Notes: generated by a model from the letters alone, not told the origin. A stretch of 64,000 bases of DNA from Nitrosomonas sp. JL21 (GCF_009833095.1 NZ_QRCB01000009.1:164646-228645); one strand, 5' to 3'. Counted from the first letter of the stretch, positions 10,790-19,824 are shown. Numbers and translations are program-made.

Positions 10790-10903
10790 ATGGGTTGTAA
10801 AATTCAGCTCTTCTCTTCAAAACGCAAGAAGCTCAAGCATGTGGAGATGGAGCGTAACATATTGGCAAAGGCTGCGGCCTGGTTTACAAACAACAAAGAT
10901 TAA
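10790..10903 (+). pseudogene. IS3-family transposase OrfA C-terminal remnant
   Basis: An open frame of 37 codons ends KKLKHVEMERNILAKAAAWF followed by TNNKD and a stop. The pattern 'L.(K)..VEMER.ILKKAAAWF' is the C-terminal leucine-zipper end of IS3-family OrfA transposases. The helix-turn-helix N-terminus and all of OrfB are missing. It lies on the plus strand, 20 bases from the 3' end of the hsdM operon, so it may mark an old insertion or recombination edge of the defence island. Confidence 0.6.
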
Positions 10904-10923
10904 TGGGAAAGCGTACCAACTAA

Positions 10924-12531
10924 TCAAGGCAAAGGTGGTAAGCCCAGCTCCTTGAGAAACTGGTTATGCTTACCGGTATTCTCGACAATTTTTTCCTCAC
11001 ACTTAACCAACTCGGCGTTGACAGCCTGCAAATCAATTTTTTCCTCTGCCGTTGCAGTGCTCACATAACGCGAGATATTGAGGTTATAGTCGTTTTTCTC
11101 GATTTCCTCCATCGACACCCGGCGCGAGTAGCGGAGCTCTTCCTTGCGGTATTGGTAGGTTTCGACGATTTTGTCGATGTGCTCCGGCAGCAAGCGGTTT
11201 TGGCGTTTGCCTTTTTCGAAATATTCGCTGGCGTTGATGAACAACACGTCATCCGGTTTTTTGCAACGCTTCAGGACCAATATACAGACCGGTATACCGG
11301 TGGAGAAAAACAGATTGGCAGGCAAGCCGATCACGGTGTCGATATGGCCGTCTTTCAACAACTTGGTGCGGATGCGTTCTTCCGCGCCGCCACGGAACAG
11401 CACGCCATGGGGCAGAATGATCGCCATCACACCGCTGTCACTCAGAAAGTGAAAGCCGTGCAGCAGAAAGGCAAAGTCGGCGGCGGATTTTGGGGCAAGG
11501 CCATAGTTCTTGAAGCGGAAGTCTTCACTCAGGGTTTCGTTCGGCTCCCACCGATAACTGAACGGCGGATTAGCCACCACGGCATCGAATTGCAGCTTTT
11601 TGGCCGGATTCATCTCGTTGAGAATATCCCAGTCGTTGAGCAACGAATCGCCGTGGTGTATCTCGAATTCGGTATCCTTCACCCCATGCAGCAGCATATT
11701 CATGCGCGCCAAGTTGTAAGTGGTAATGTTCTTCTCCTGACCGTAGATTTTGCCGATGCCGTGGGGCCCGAGCTGCTTGCGCACATTCAGCAGCAATGAG
11801 CCGGAGCCGCAGGCAAAATCCAGCACCTTGCTCAGCTTTTGCTTTTTGCCCGTTTTAGGTTCCTGGCTGTCCAGTGTGACAATTTCAGAAAGGATGGTGG
11901 AAATCTGTTGCGGCGTATAAAACTCACCCGCCTTTTTGCCGGAACCGGCGGCGAATTCGCCGATCAGGTATTCATAGGCATCGCCCAGAATATCCATGTC
12001 GGTGCTGAATTTTGAAATACCCTCGGCAATCTTCTGGATGATGGCGCAAAGCTTGGCGTTGCGTTCCGAGGGTTTCTTGCCCAACTTCTCGGAATGCAAA
12101 TTAATCTCGGAAAACAGGCCTTGAAAGGTGCTTTCAAAGGATTTTTCTTCGATGTACTTGAAGCCTTTCCACAGCGTATCCAGCAGATCAGCATGCTGCG
12201 TGCGTGCCATTTCGGCGACGCTGCTCCAGAGGTACTGCGGTTCGATCACATAATGCACCTTGATGCGCATCTGTTTTTCGAAGTCTGCGGTATCTGCGGC
12301 GTTCTCTTCGTACCAGATGGCCAGCGGTGCGCGTTTGTCGCCCTCTCCAGAGGTTGGGTAATCATTACCCAGCTCCTTCTTCGCCGCTGTCTCGTAGTTG
12401 TCCGAAAGATAACGCAAGAACAGGAACGACAGCATATAGTCGCGAAAGTCGTCGGCATTCATCGCGCCGCGCAACTGGTCGGCAATATCCCAAAGCGTTT
12501 TGCCGAGTTGGTTCAGTTCTTCTTTAGTCAT
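10924..12531 (-). CDS. hsdM: Type I restriction-modification DNA methyltransferase subunit HsdM
   Basis: The adenine-N6 methyltransferase subunit of a type I system. With HsdS it forms the modification enzyme, and with HsdR the restriction complex. The 535 residues include the HsdM N-terminal helical domain (about 1-150), the SAM-binding motif I (VLDFACGSGSLLL) and the catalytic motif IV NPPF in AVVANPPFSYRW. ATGA overlap with the upstream dinD-like gene indicates translational coupling. It is the last gene of a six-gene operon, whereas hsdM is more often first or next to hsdS. The size and motifs resemble type IC enzymes such as EcoR124I. Confidence 0.95.
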   Translation of the reverse strand: MTKEELNQLGKTLWDIADQLRGAMNADDFRDYMLSFLFLRYLSDNYETAAKKELGNDYPTSGEGDKRAPLAIWYEENAADTADFEKQMRIKVHYVIEPQYLWSSVAEMARTQHADLLDTLWKGFKYIEEKSFESTFQGLFSEINLHSEKLGKKPSERNAKLCAIIQKIAEGISKFSTDMDILGDAYEYLIGEFAAGSGKKAGEFYTPQQISTILSEIVTLDSQEPKTGKKQKLSKVLDFACGSGSLLLNVRKQLGPHGIGKIYGQEKNITTYNLARMNMLLHGVKDTEFEIHHGDSLLNDWDILNEMNPAKKLQFDAVVANPPFSYRWEPNETLSEDFRFKNYGLAPKSAADFAFLLHGFHFLSDSGVMAIILPHGVLFRGGAEERIRTKLLKDGHIDTVIGLPANLFFSTGIPVCILVLKRCKKPDDVLFINASEYFEKGKRQNRLLPEHIDKIVETYQYRKEELRYSRRVSMEEIEKNDYNLNISRYVSTATAEEKIDLQAVNAELVKCEEKIVENTGKHNQFLKELGLPPLP

Positions 12532-13397
12532 AGATTCCCTTTTTCCTTGCTGGTCGGCGGCAAGGTTTTGGTCGTTTTTGCCAGCTTCTTTTCTTCAGAT
12601 TTCACCCGCCGCTCCAGCTTTTTTAAATCCTCTTCGGCAGGTAGGCTTTCCGGTTTAATGCCGCGCTGTCCAAGCATCTCACGCACACTCACGTTGTTTT
12701 GCACATGCTCATCGGTAATGGCCCGCTCGCCTTGCAAATTGGTCTGCGCCACATTGTGATTAGTCATCTCGGTTGCAAGATTTTTGGCGGCAATCGTCAG
12801 GGTGGGCAAAAAATCCGCCAACGGACGGCTTTTCACAATGCCGTATTTGTCTTTCATGGCCTGCGTGGTGTGTCCCCCAAACAAGGCGTGATCGCCTTTT
12901 GAGCGAATGCGGCCAAAACCGTCATCGTCCACCCCTCGCTCGAAGATATTTTGCGACAGTGACTTTTCCGATTCCCTCAGCCGGTCGCGGGCTTCCATCC
13001 GCGCTTGGAGTTGCATGCGGTCTTCAATTAACTCCTGCTTGCGGGTCTGCACCGCAAAATAGCTTTGTGCAAACGCAATCTCGGGTTTGCGCGGGTCGCC
13101 ATTCTGCGCAATTAGATAACAGGCATAACGCGTAAGCATAAAATCATCAATCTCACGCATCCCACCCTTACCCAATTCAATCATTTTCGTGACGCCACGA
13201 AAATGATCAGAAACCGCATGACCAGAAGCCTCGCACGATTCCATTGCGCGATTGATAGCGGTCTGGAAATTTTCCCAGCGAACGTAACCCAGTTGCTCCT
13301 GTAAATCGCGCGCAAACCAGAACTCGATACCATCAGCATCGGCGCGCTGTGCCGCAGCCTCAAGATGATAGTGCAAAATTTGCAGTTGCTTATCCAT
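12528..13397 (-). CDS. dinD: DinD-family protein (DNA-damage-inducible protein D-like)
   Basis: A 289-residue homologue of E. coli DinD, an SOS-induced protein reported to inhibit RecA strand exchange. The N-terminus carries the BRO-N/KilA-like block FWFARDLQEQLGYVRWENF and AINRAMESCEASG. The family core DDFMLTRYACYLIAQNGDPR follows, then QSYFAVQTRKQE, and the C-terminal GIVKSRPLADFLPTL. The ATG at 13397 is chosen over one at 13412: it lies inside the upstream ATPase stop region (8-base overlap) with GAGG nine bases before. ATGA overlaps hsdM. DinD-like genes are often seen in type I loci. Any link with restriction is inference. Confidence 0.85.
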   Translation of the reverse strand: MDKQLQILHYHLEAAAQRADADGIEFWFARDLQEQLGYVRWENFQTAINRAMESCEASGHAVSDHFRGVTKMIELGKGGMREIDDFMLTRYACYLIAQNGDPRKPEIAFAQSYFAVQTRKQELIEDRMQLQARMEARDRLRESEKSLSQNIFERGVDDDGFGRIRSKGDHALFGGHTTQAMKDKYGIVKSRPLADFLPTLTIAAKNLATEMTNHNVAQTNLQGERAITDEHVQNNVSVREMLGQRGIKPESLPAEEDLKKLERRVKSEEKKLAKTTKTLPPTSKEKGNL

Positions 13398-14505
13398 GTG
13401 TAGCCTCTTCAATCAATTCCGGGAACAGTTCAGGGTTGAACCGATAGTTCGCCATAAAGTCGCTCAATATTTTTTTGAAATGCCGCTTGTTCTCCTCCAA
13501 CATCTCGCGAGGCTCAAACAGCGAATAGTTGCCGTGGCTTAACACGTTAATCAAACGCGCATGTAGGATGCCGTCTTCATCGTCCTGCTTGATGCAAGCG
13601 GAAAAATTGGGGAAGCCGTGAAATGTGGCCGTCTTTTCCAAGATGCTGCGCAGGATATTGAAGTGATAGGTATAGAGCTGGTCTGTCTCTACTGCCTCAA
13701 TTAATTGCTTGAGCAAAGCAACATGATGAAAAAACGGGGTTTCACTGGTGTAACGTAGTGTATAACTGCCAGAACCTTTATCGCAGCCGAGGAAATATGG
13801 CTGCAGCGGATTATTCTTTCCCCGCTCATTCAGCGTATTCCACATCACATTGAAAAACAGCGCATGGTGGGTTGAAATGACAGCCTTGATTTTCCCGTTC
13901 AAGTCTTGCAGCAGGTTTGCCAGATGACAAGCCACTGCAATGGCATTATTGTCGTCCAGCGATGAGATGGGATCATCGACATAAATGTATTTGACCCACG
14001 CATAGGCCTCTTGCTCGTCTATCGCCAGTTGAGCCACCGCGAGAAAGAAACACCAAACAAAGATATTCTCTTCGCCGCGCGATACCTTGATCGCGACCGG
14101 CTCGCCGTTTGCATCCCGGTCGCGGAAGAAAGTAATTTGCCAATCGGCGTAATCGATGAAAAAATTGAAGTCCGCATAGCGCTCCAGCAACGGGCCGATC
14201 CGGTTTTCCATTTCCAATTCTTGCAGCCCACCAAAGAAACGCGAATCGCGGTTCAAGCGCAACACCCGCCGCTCATCATTCTCCAGGTCGTTATCCCAGT
14301 AAAACAGGTCTTCAGTAAAGGCGTTGAAGTACAGCGTATCCCGCGCATCACCGTTCTTGCCCAGGTTTTTGAATTCCATAGACAGACGGGTCTTGCCCGT
14401 GCCGTTGTAGGCGAATAGCAAAATGTATTTCTTCTCTGCCAGCTTTTCGCGCAGATGCGTGGCCAACCGGGATAGATCGATAAAGTGGGGATCAGCGGCC
14501 GTCAT
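13390..14505 (-). CDS. AAA/ABC-like ATPase of the RloA/PrrC type embedded in the hsd operon
   Basis: A 371-residue ATPase. Walker A is FAYNGTGKTRLS (about residues 32-43). The phrase YVDDPISSLDDNNAI near 180 is the fused signature/Walker B seen in PrrC, RloC and AAA_13 ATPases, followed by the switch histidine in VISTHHALFF. The C-terminal part (LRSILEKTATFHGF; RLINVLSHGNYS) resembles AAA_13 tails. PrrC proteins are anticodon nucleases held silent by a type IC enzyme and encoded inside hsd loci. I could not identify the PrrC nuclease triad here, so a nuclease role is only a possibility. Its start overlaps the rhuM stop by 4 bases (ATGA). Confidence 0.7.
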   Translation of the reverse strand: MTAADPHFIDLSRLATHLREKLAEKKYILLFAYNGTGKTRLSMEFKNLGKNGDARDTLYFNAFTEDLFYWDNDLENDERRVLRLNRDSRFFGGLQELEMENRIGPLLERYADFNFFIDYADWQITFFRDRDANGEPVAIKVSRGEENIFVWCFFLAVAQLAIDEQEAYAWVKYIYVDDPISSLDDNNAIAVACHLANLLQDLNGKIKAVISTHHALFFNVMWNTLNERGKNNPLQPYFLGCDKGSGSYTLRYTSETPFFHHVALLKQLIEAVETDQLYTYHFNILRSILEKTATFHGFPNFSACIKQDDEDGILHARLINVLSHGNYSLFEPREMLEENKRHFKKILSDFMANYRFNPELFPELIEEATHG

Positions 14506-15518
14506 GCGTCTGCCGCCTTGCGGTGCTTGATCTTGTTTTCCAGCGCTTTCAGCTCGGCTTCGTCCTGTGCATCGGCGGCTTGTGCTTCCTCGGCTTTGCG
14601 GCGCTGGTCGTAGTCCATAAACTGCGAGGTAATCTGTTGCTCCATACTGGCATGGCTGACTGAACCGGCACCGGCCAGCAAGGGAAAACCGTTGGCGGTA
14701 ATGATCTGCCCGACGTTGTCGCGCCAGAAAGCCATGCTGGTAATGGTTTGGCGTTTAGCGCGCAGTTCGGCGGTTTCCAGAAAGATCACCACCAGGCGGT
14801 TCAGCGTGTCGATTTCGTCTTCGCTTAGGTAATTCTTGGCAATCAGAATATCCCGCTTGCGCACTTGGGACCCTTTCCAGGTGAGCAAACCAAAATGGTC
14901 ATCGGCGGGGTTGGCGCGAGCGAGGATGATCTCGGCGGCGGTCTTTTGCGTCACCGCATACAGCAACAGGTTTTGTGCCGAGGCGAAAAACTGCTGGGTG
15001 GCCTGATCGGTCTTGTCGTAATCGGCTGCCAGCGCGAACAGGTCGCGCACTTTTTGATAGAAACGCTTTTCCGAGGCGCGAATATCGCGGATGCGTGCCA
15101 GCATCTCATCGAAATAGTCCGGGCGGCCATCGGGGTTCTTCAGCCGCTCGTCGTCCATGACGAAGCCCTTGCGCAGATATTCCGCCAGCACCGTGCTGGC
15201 CCAGCGGCGGAATTGCACCCCGCGTGGTGAGCGCACCCGGAAGCCCACGGCCAGAATGGCATCCAGGTTGTAGAGTGTGACGGGGCGACGTACCTCACGG
15301 CTACCCTCGGTTTGAACTGTCAAGGATTCCTTGACAGTTGCAGCGGAGTCGAGCTCGCCATCTTCAAAAATGTTCTTCAAATGCAGCGAGATGTTCTGCT
15401 TGGTAGCGTTGAACAGCTCCGCCATTTCTAACTGGCTCAGCCAGACTGTTCCTTGCTCGGCGCGCAGTTGCACCTGGGCTTGGCCGTCTTCGCTGGTGTA
15501 GAGGATGAGCTGGGTCAC
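14502..15518 (-). CDS. rhuM: RhuM-family protein
   Basis: A 338-residue member of the RhuM family (named from a Salmonella pathogenicity island gene). The biochemical role is unknown. The family N-terminus is clear: VWLSQLEMAELFNATKQNIS, a DNA-binding-like helix-turn-helix, then TVKESLTVQTEGSREVRRPV, the block LYNLDAILAVGFRVRSPRG, and QFRRWASTVLAEYLRKGF. The C-terminal half is helical and ends in a charged coiled coil (RRKAEEAQAADAQDEAELK). It begins 14 bases after the hsdS stop and overlaps the ATPase gene by 4 bases. RhuM genes are frequent passengers in type I restriction loci. Confidence 0.88.
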   Translation of the reverse strand: MTQLILYTSEDGQAQVQLRAEQGTVWLSQLEMAELFNATKQNISLHLKNIFEDGELDSAATVKESLTVQTEGSREVRRPVTLYNLDAILAVGFRVRSPRGVQFRRWASTVLAEYLRKGFVMDDERLKNPDGRPDYFDEMLARIRDIRASEKRFYQKVRDLFALAADYDKTDQATQQFFASAQNLLLYAVTQKTAAEIILARANPADDHFGLLTWKGSQVRKRDILIAKNYLSEDEIDTLNRLVVIFLETAELRAKRQTITSMAFWRDNVGQIITANGFPLLAGAGSVSHASMEQQITSQFMDYDQRRKAEEAQAADAQDEAELKALENKIKHRKAADA

Positions 15519-15532
15519 GCGTCCATCTCGGC

Positions 15533-16795
15533 TTAGGTATCTATGCCGTCGTCATCCACGGCCGGGAAAAGCTGTTGCATCAACCCTTTTTTGTGAACCT
15601 TGAGGGCTTCGAGTTTTTGGGTTTGGGCGGTGATCAGCTCATCGACAGAGATGAGACAATTGGCAATTCTTTGTTGTTCATTAGGGCCAGGAACTTTTAA
15701 TTCAAATTTCATCAACTCTTTCACCGCTATATTTGCCTGATTTGCATTTCCGCGAGAAATTGATGCTATGAATTCTTGGTACTCAGTAGTATTAATATTG
15801 GAAAATAAAAATCTGCTATTAACCTCTGCTACAACTTCCAATTTTAGGAGATTCTGATTAAGAAAACCTTCATTGGAGTGATGCACAAATACTCCACGAC
15901 CAACAGCAGAATCAACCAACTCTGGCTTTGAACCTACAGTCGTGATAATAATTTCACCCTTGTTAAGCTTGTATCTTTCATAGTCTCCAGCTAACTCAGA
16001 GGCTATAAAAACCTTTTCACTATCTGGTTTAATAAATTCTGCCCCCAAATCAGAAACTCGAATAATTCGAATCCCTTCGCTTCGATAATCTTGTGACTTA
16101 AATGCAAACCCTTTCGTGTATGTTGCCAGCTGCCCCAGCTCTTTCAATTCCCACTCCCCCTTACCTCGAAACTCGGGAAAGCGGAGTTTGGGCACGGTTT
16201 CGCCTTCGGCGGGGAAGAGTTGCTGCATCAGGCCTTTTTTATGGGTCTTGAGAGCGTCGAGCTTTTGGGTTTGGGCGGTGATCAGCTCGTCGATGGAAGT
16301 GAGGCAATTGGCGATTTTTTGTTGCTCATCTATATCTCTAGGGAGATTAATCCCAACCTTTTCAAGATTTTCAACTGAGAGACCAGGCTGCGCTTGGCCT
16401 GTTGCAAATTGATTCAAGTTTAGAAGTACTAATTTGTAAAAAAGCCAATTAGTATCCGCACCAGCTTTAGGCGTGGTTACAACGGCATGCTCGGTTGCAT
16501 GAAATCGACCTGAAACTAGGTTAACGTTCCCGCACAGCGCGCCTTGCCGACCAATAAGCGAATAGGTTCCTTCGTGTGTATATGTTTTCGTGTACCCACG
16601 CAACCCGTTACCGCCATAACACGGATATAAATTGTCGTTTGATCGCTCCTGTATTTCTGAAGCCTGAACAAACTTTCCTGCCTGCATATCACAAGCATGC
16701 TTTAACTGCTTAACTTCCCACTCCCCACCATTCCGAAATTCGGGAAACCGCAATGCCGGAACCAAACCCTTTTTCTCCTGCTCACTCATACGCAT
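15533..16795 (-). CDS. hsdS: Type I restriction-modification specificity subunit HsdS
   Basis: The DNA-recognition subunit, 420 residues with two target-recognition domains (about 25-155 and 205-370). Each is followed by a near-identical conserved segment: QQKIANCLTSIDELITAQTQ after the first and QQRIANCLISVDELITAQTQ after the second, both ending HKKGLMQQLFPA. The pseudo-symmetric layout is typical of type IC HsdS. The recognition domains are visibly more AT-rich than the conserved segments, as expected for swapped modules. The start overlaps the hsdR 3' end by 14 bases. The target sequence cannot be read from the protein. Confidence 0.95.
   Translation of the reverse strand: MRMSEQEKKGLVPALRFPEFRNGGEWEVKQLKHACDMQAGKFVQASEIQERSNDNLYPCYGGNGLRGYTKTYTHEGTYSLIGRQGALCGNVNLVSGRFHATEHAVVTTPKAGADTNWLFYKLVLLNLNQFATGQAQPGLSVENLEKVGINLPRDIDEQQKIANCLTSIDELITAQTQKLDALKTHKKGLMQQLFPAEGETVPKLRFPEFRGKGEWELKELGQLATYTKGFAFKSQDYRSEGIRIIRVSDLGAEFIKPDSEKVFIASELAGDYERYKLNKGEIIITTVGSKPELVDSAVGRGVFVHHSNEGFLNQNLLKLEVVAEVNSRFLFSNINTTEYQEFIASISRGNANQANIAVKELMKFELKVPGPNEQQRIANCLISVDELITAQTQKLEALKVHKKGLMQQLFPAVDDDGIDT
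15558..15679 (+). repeat. HsdS conserved-region direct repeat, copy 2
   Basis: This DNA segment encodes the second conserved region of HsdS. It is a roughly 80% identical direct copy of 16208-16329, spaced about 650 bases away. The shared core includes GAGTTTTTGGGTTTGGGCGG versus GAGCTTTTGGGTTTGGGCGG. Confidence 0.7.
16208..16329 (+). repeat. HsdS conserved-region direct repeat, copy 1
   Basis: Partner of the copy at 15558-15679. The repeat lies between the two recognition domains and could serve as a homologous recombination point for domain exchange or deletion. Confidence 0.7.
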
Positions 16796-19775
16796 TCAAC
16801 CCCGAAATTTCCCGGCCACTGCCAAGTTTTTGCAGATAGGGCACCAGATCGGCCATCAGAGCCAGTTCGGCTTCACGCCGTGCTTTCCAGCCCAGCCCCA
16901 GCGGACTAAGCAGGTCGGTGAGCTGTTCGCCGTCGAAGATCATGCGGCTCATGATGGCATCGACAAAGGCTTGCAGCTCGACGGTTGGCAAGCCGTGTTT
17001 GTCGGCGATATGAGCCAGATCGACTGCGGCCTGTTGCGCCTTGAAGGTCTGATAGCCTGCACGGATTTCCGTTTCGCTCAGCACTTCGCCGGTTGGCAGG
17101 CTGTTGATGTAGGCGATGATGTCTTCGCGCTCTTCCATCAGGTTGGCGTTGGCGCTGATGAGCTCGATGAGCTGGGCGCGGGTCATTTTCTGCTTGCCGA
17201 TGTTCTGCGTGGATTTGGCGATCAGCCCCATGATGTAGTCGTAATCGATGAGGCTGGAAGCAAACAGCACCAGGTCGAATTCCAGTTGCTGCACCGCTGG
17301 ATCCGTTTCATCGTCTTTGCCCTGCTTGCGCTTGAGTTCCAGCGCGGTGTCGAGATAGGCGGCCTTGAAGCTGCGCAGGGTGTCGGTGGGCAGTTGCTGC
17401 TCGATGGTCTTTCTGCTCTTGTCGTCGAGGTCGGTGTATTGCTCCAGTTGGGTCTTGAGCTTTTGCACTTCCTTGAAGCAGTTGATGAACTCGGCCTTGG
17501 CGGTGTCGCCCCTGAGGTTGACCACTTGCGAGGGCTCGCAGGCCAGCCCCTTGGCGGCCATGAATTTTTCCAGTTCGCCCACTGCGGCCTGGTATCTCTC
17601 CACCACCACCGGCGCAGGGTCCACCAGCCAAATTTCCCGCGCGCGGTCTTTGGCTGCACCAGAGAATAGCTTGATGGCAGCGTCGACTTCTTCTTCCTGA
17701 TAGCGGAAGTCGAGAATGTTGCCCCAGGGCTTGCTGTCGTTGAGCACGCGGTTGGTGCGCGACAAGGCCTGGATCAGGCCGTGGTGCTTGAGGTTTTTAT
17801 CGACATACAGGGTGTTGAGGTATTTGGAGTCGAAACCGGTGAGCAGCATGTCCACCACGATGGTGATGTCGATCTTGTTCTTGCGCGGGTAGTCGGCATT
17901 GCTGTACTTCTGATTCTTGATACGCTGTTGTATGTCCTGATAGTAGAGATCGAATTCGCTGAGGGTGTGATTGCTGCCGTATTGCCGGTTGTAGTCGTCG
18001 ATGATGGTTTTGAGCGCAGCCTTCTTTTGCTCCGGTTCTTGCTGGTTGTCTGCCTTTTCCTGTGTCAGGTCTTCCTGTAACTGCTGCACATCTTTATTGC
18101 CTTCCGCCGGTGGCGAGAACACACAGGCGATATGCAGCGGTTCGAAGGTTTCATCTTCGGCCTGCTTCTTGGCCTGCAGGGATTTGAACAGCGCGTAGTA
18201 TGCAATGGCGTGGTTGATCGAGGCCGTGGCCAGTATCGCGTTGAAACGGCGGTGGTCGGTGGCGCTGTCGTGCTTTTGCAGGATGGCGTCGATGACGGCT
18301 TCCGGCGGCGGGGTTTGGCCCTTCTTCGGTTTCTTGTCGCCCTCCTTGCCGAAATAGTCGATGTGAAAACTCAGGACATTTTTGTCTTCGATGGCGTGGG
18401 TGATGGTGTAGGCGTGCAGTTCCTTTTCGAAGATGTCTTTGGTGGTTTTGTAGGAGCCGATATTGCCGTCAATCTGCTGATAAGTGGCGTTGTCGTCGAA
18501 GATGGGCGTGCCGGTAAAACCAAACAGTTGCGCCTTGGGGAAGAACGCTTTGATGGCGTTGTGGTTGTCGCCGAACTGGGAACGGTGGCATTCGTCGAAG
18601 ATAAAGACGACGCGCTTATCGCGCATGGGTTCGAGGCGTTCCTTGTAGGTCTGTTTACCCTCTTTCTGTTTGGCCTTGTTGCGTTGGCTGTTTTCGTCCA
18701 GCGCCAGGCCCAGCTTCTGGATGGTGGTGACGATGACTTTGTCGGCGTAGTCGTCCGACAGCATGCGCCGCACCAAAACTTCGGTGTTCGTGTTGTGCTC
18801 GACGCAGCCTTCCTGGAATCTGTTGAATTCCTCACGGGTCTGGCGGTCGAGGTCTTTGCGGTCTACCACGAACAGACATTTTTCGATGTCGGAGTTGTCT
18901 TTCAACAAGGTGGAGGTCTTGAACGAGGTGAGTGTCTTGCCGCTGCCGGTGGTGTGCCAGATATAGCCGTTGCCGCGATTCTGGTGGATGCACTCGACAA
19001 TGGCCTTGACCGCATAGATTTGATACGGGCGCATGATGAGGATTTTTTGCTCGCTCTGCACCAGCACCATATAGCGGCTGATCAAGCGGCCCAGGTTGCA
19101 CTTTTCGAGGAAGTCGTCGGCAAAGTCGTGCAGGTGGCCGATTTTATTGTTGTTCTCGTCGGCGTGCTGGTAAATGGGCAAGAAGCGCTCGTCGGCATTA
19201 AAGCTGAAGTGCTGGTCACGGTTGTTGGCAAAGTAACGCGTGTCGGTTTCGTTGCTGACGATGAATAACTGCATGAAACAGAGCAGCGTATTGGTGTAGC
19301 CGTTGCCGGGATCGTTTTTGTAATCGACGATCTGCTCCATGGCGCGGCGGGGGCTGATTTGCAGGGATTTCAGTTCGACCTGCACCAGCGGCAGGCCGTT
19401 GATCAGCAGGATAACGTCATAACGGCGATGGCTGTTATCGGTATTGATGCGAAGCTGGTTGATCACTTCGAACTCGTTCTTGCACCAATCCCGGATATTG
19501 ACCAGCATGTATTCCAGCGGAGTGCCGTCCTCACGGGTGAACTTGCCTTTCTCGCGCAAGGCCTGGGCGGCGGTGAAGACATCGGTAGTGATGATTTCGT
19601 CGCGCAGACGGGCGAATTCAGCATCGGTAAGGTGGACGCGGTTTAACGCCTCGAATTTTTGGCGGAAGTTTTGCTCAAGCGCTGCCTTGTCACGGATGTC
19701 AGCGCGGTAGCTATATTTTAGATTGGTGAGCTTGGCAATTAAGCTTTGTTCGATCTGGGCTTCTTTCGTGCTCAT
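16782..19775 (-). CDS. hsdR: Type I restriction endonuclease subunit HsdR
   Basis: The ATP-driven translocase and nuclease subunit, 997 residues. The N-terminal nuclease core shows HRRYDVILLINGLPLVQVEL followed by K (PD-(D/E)xK type). Helicase motor motifs are HTTGSGKTLTSF (Walker A), FIFDECHRSQFG (DECH box), LFGFTGTPIF (motif III region) and QALSRTNRV (motif VI). The C-terminal helical domain probably binds HsdM. ATG at 19775 is chosen over the in-frame TTG at 19781. It is the first gene of the operon, 182 bases after the gyrB stop on the same strand, and overlaps hsdS by 14 bases. Confidence 0.96.
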   Translation of the reverse strand: MSTKEAQIEQSLIAKLTNLKYSYRADIRDKAALEQNFRQKFEALNRVHLTDAEFARLRDEIITTDVFTAAQALREKGKFTREDGTPLEYMLVNIRDWCKNEFEVINQLRINTDNSHRRYDVILLINGLPLVQVELKSLQISPRRAMEQIVDYKNDPGNGYTNTLLCFMQLFIVSNETDTRYFANNRDQHFSFNADERFLPIYQHADENNNKIGHLHDFADDFLEKCNLGRLISRYMVLVQSEQKILIMRPYQIYAVKAIVECIHQNRGNGYIWHTTGSGKTLTSFKTSTLLKDNSDIEKCLFVVDRKDLDRQTREEFNRFQEGCVEHNTNTEVLVRRMLSDDYADKVIVTTIQKLGLALDENSQRNKAKQKEGKQTYKERLEPMRDKRVVFIFDECHRSQFGDNHNAIKAFFPKAQLFGFTGTPIFDDNATYQQIDGNIGSYKTTKDIFEKELHAYTITHAIEDKNVLSFHIDYFGKEGDKKPKKGQTPPPEAVIDAILQKHDSATDHRRFNAILATASINHAIAYYALFKSLQAKKQAEDETFEPLHIACVFSPPAEGNKDVQQLQEDLTQEKADNQQEPEQKKAALKTIIDDYNRQYGSNHTLSEFDLYYQDIQQRIKNQKYSNADYPRKNKIDITIVVDMLLTGFDSKYLNTLYVDKNLKHHGLIQALSRTNRVLNDSKPWGNILDFRYQEEEVDAAIKLFSGAAKDRAREIWLVDPAPVVVERYQAAVGELEKFMAAKGLACEPSQVVNLRGDTAKAEFINCFKEVQKLKTQLEQYTDLDDKSRKTIEQQLPTDTLRSFKAAYLDTALELKRKQGKDDETDPAVQQLEFDLVLFASSLIDYDYIMGLIAKSTQNIGKQKMTRAQLIELISANANLMEEREDIIAYINSLPTGEVLSETEIRAGYQTFKAQQAAVDLAHIADKHGLPTVELQAFVDAIMSRMIFDGEQLTDLLSPLGLGWKARREAELALMADLVPYLQKLGSGREISGLNAYE

Positions 19776-19824
19776 TTGCAATGTTCAAAATAGGTTGTGT
19801 ACGCATTACAAAAACCAACCGATT

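Noticed and set aside
10966..11799. 277-codon open frame antisense to hsdM
   Set aside because: Lies wholly within the well supported hsdM gene and shows no family features.
18132..19268. Long 378-codon open frame antisense to hsdR
   Set aside because: Valine/phenylalanine-rich shadow translation of the minus-strand helicase gene; no independent start signals.
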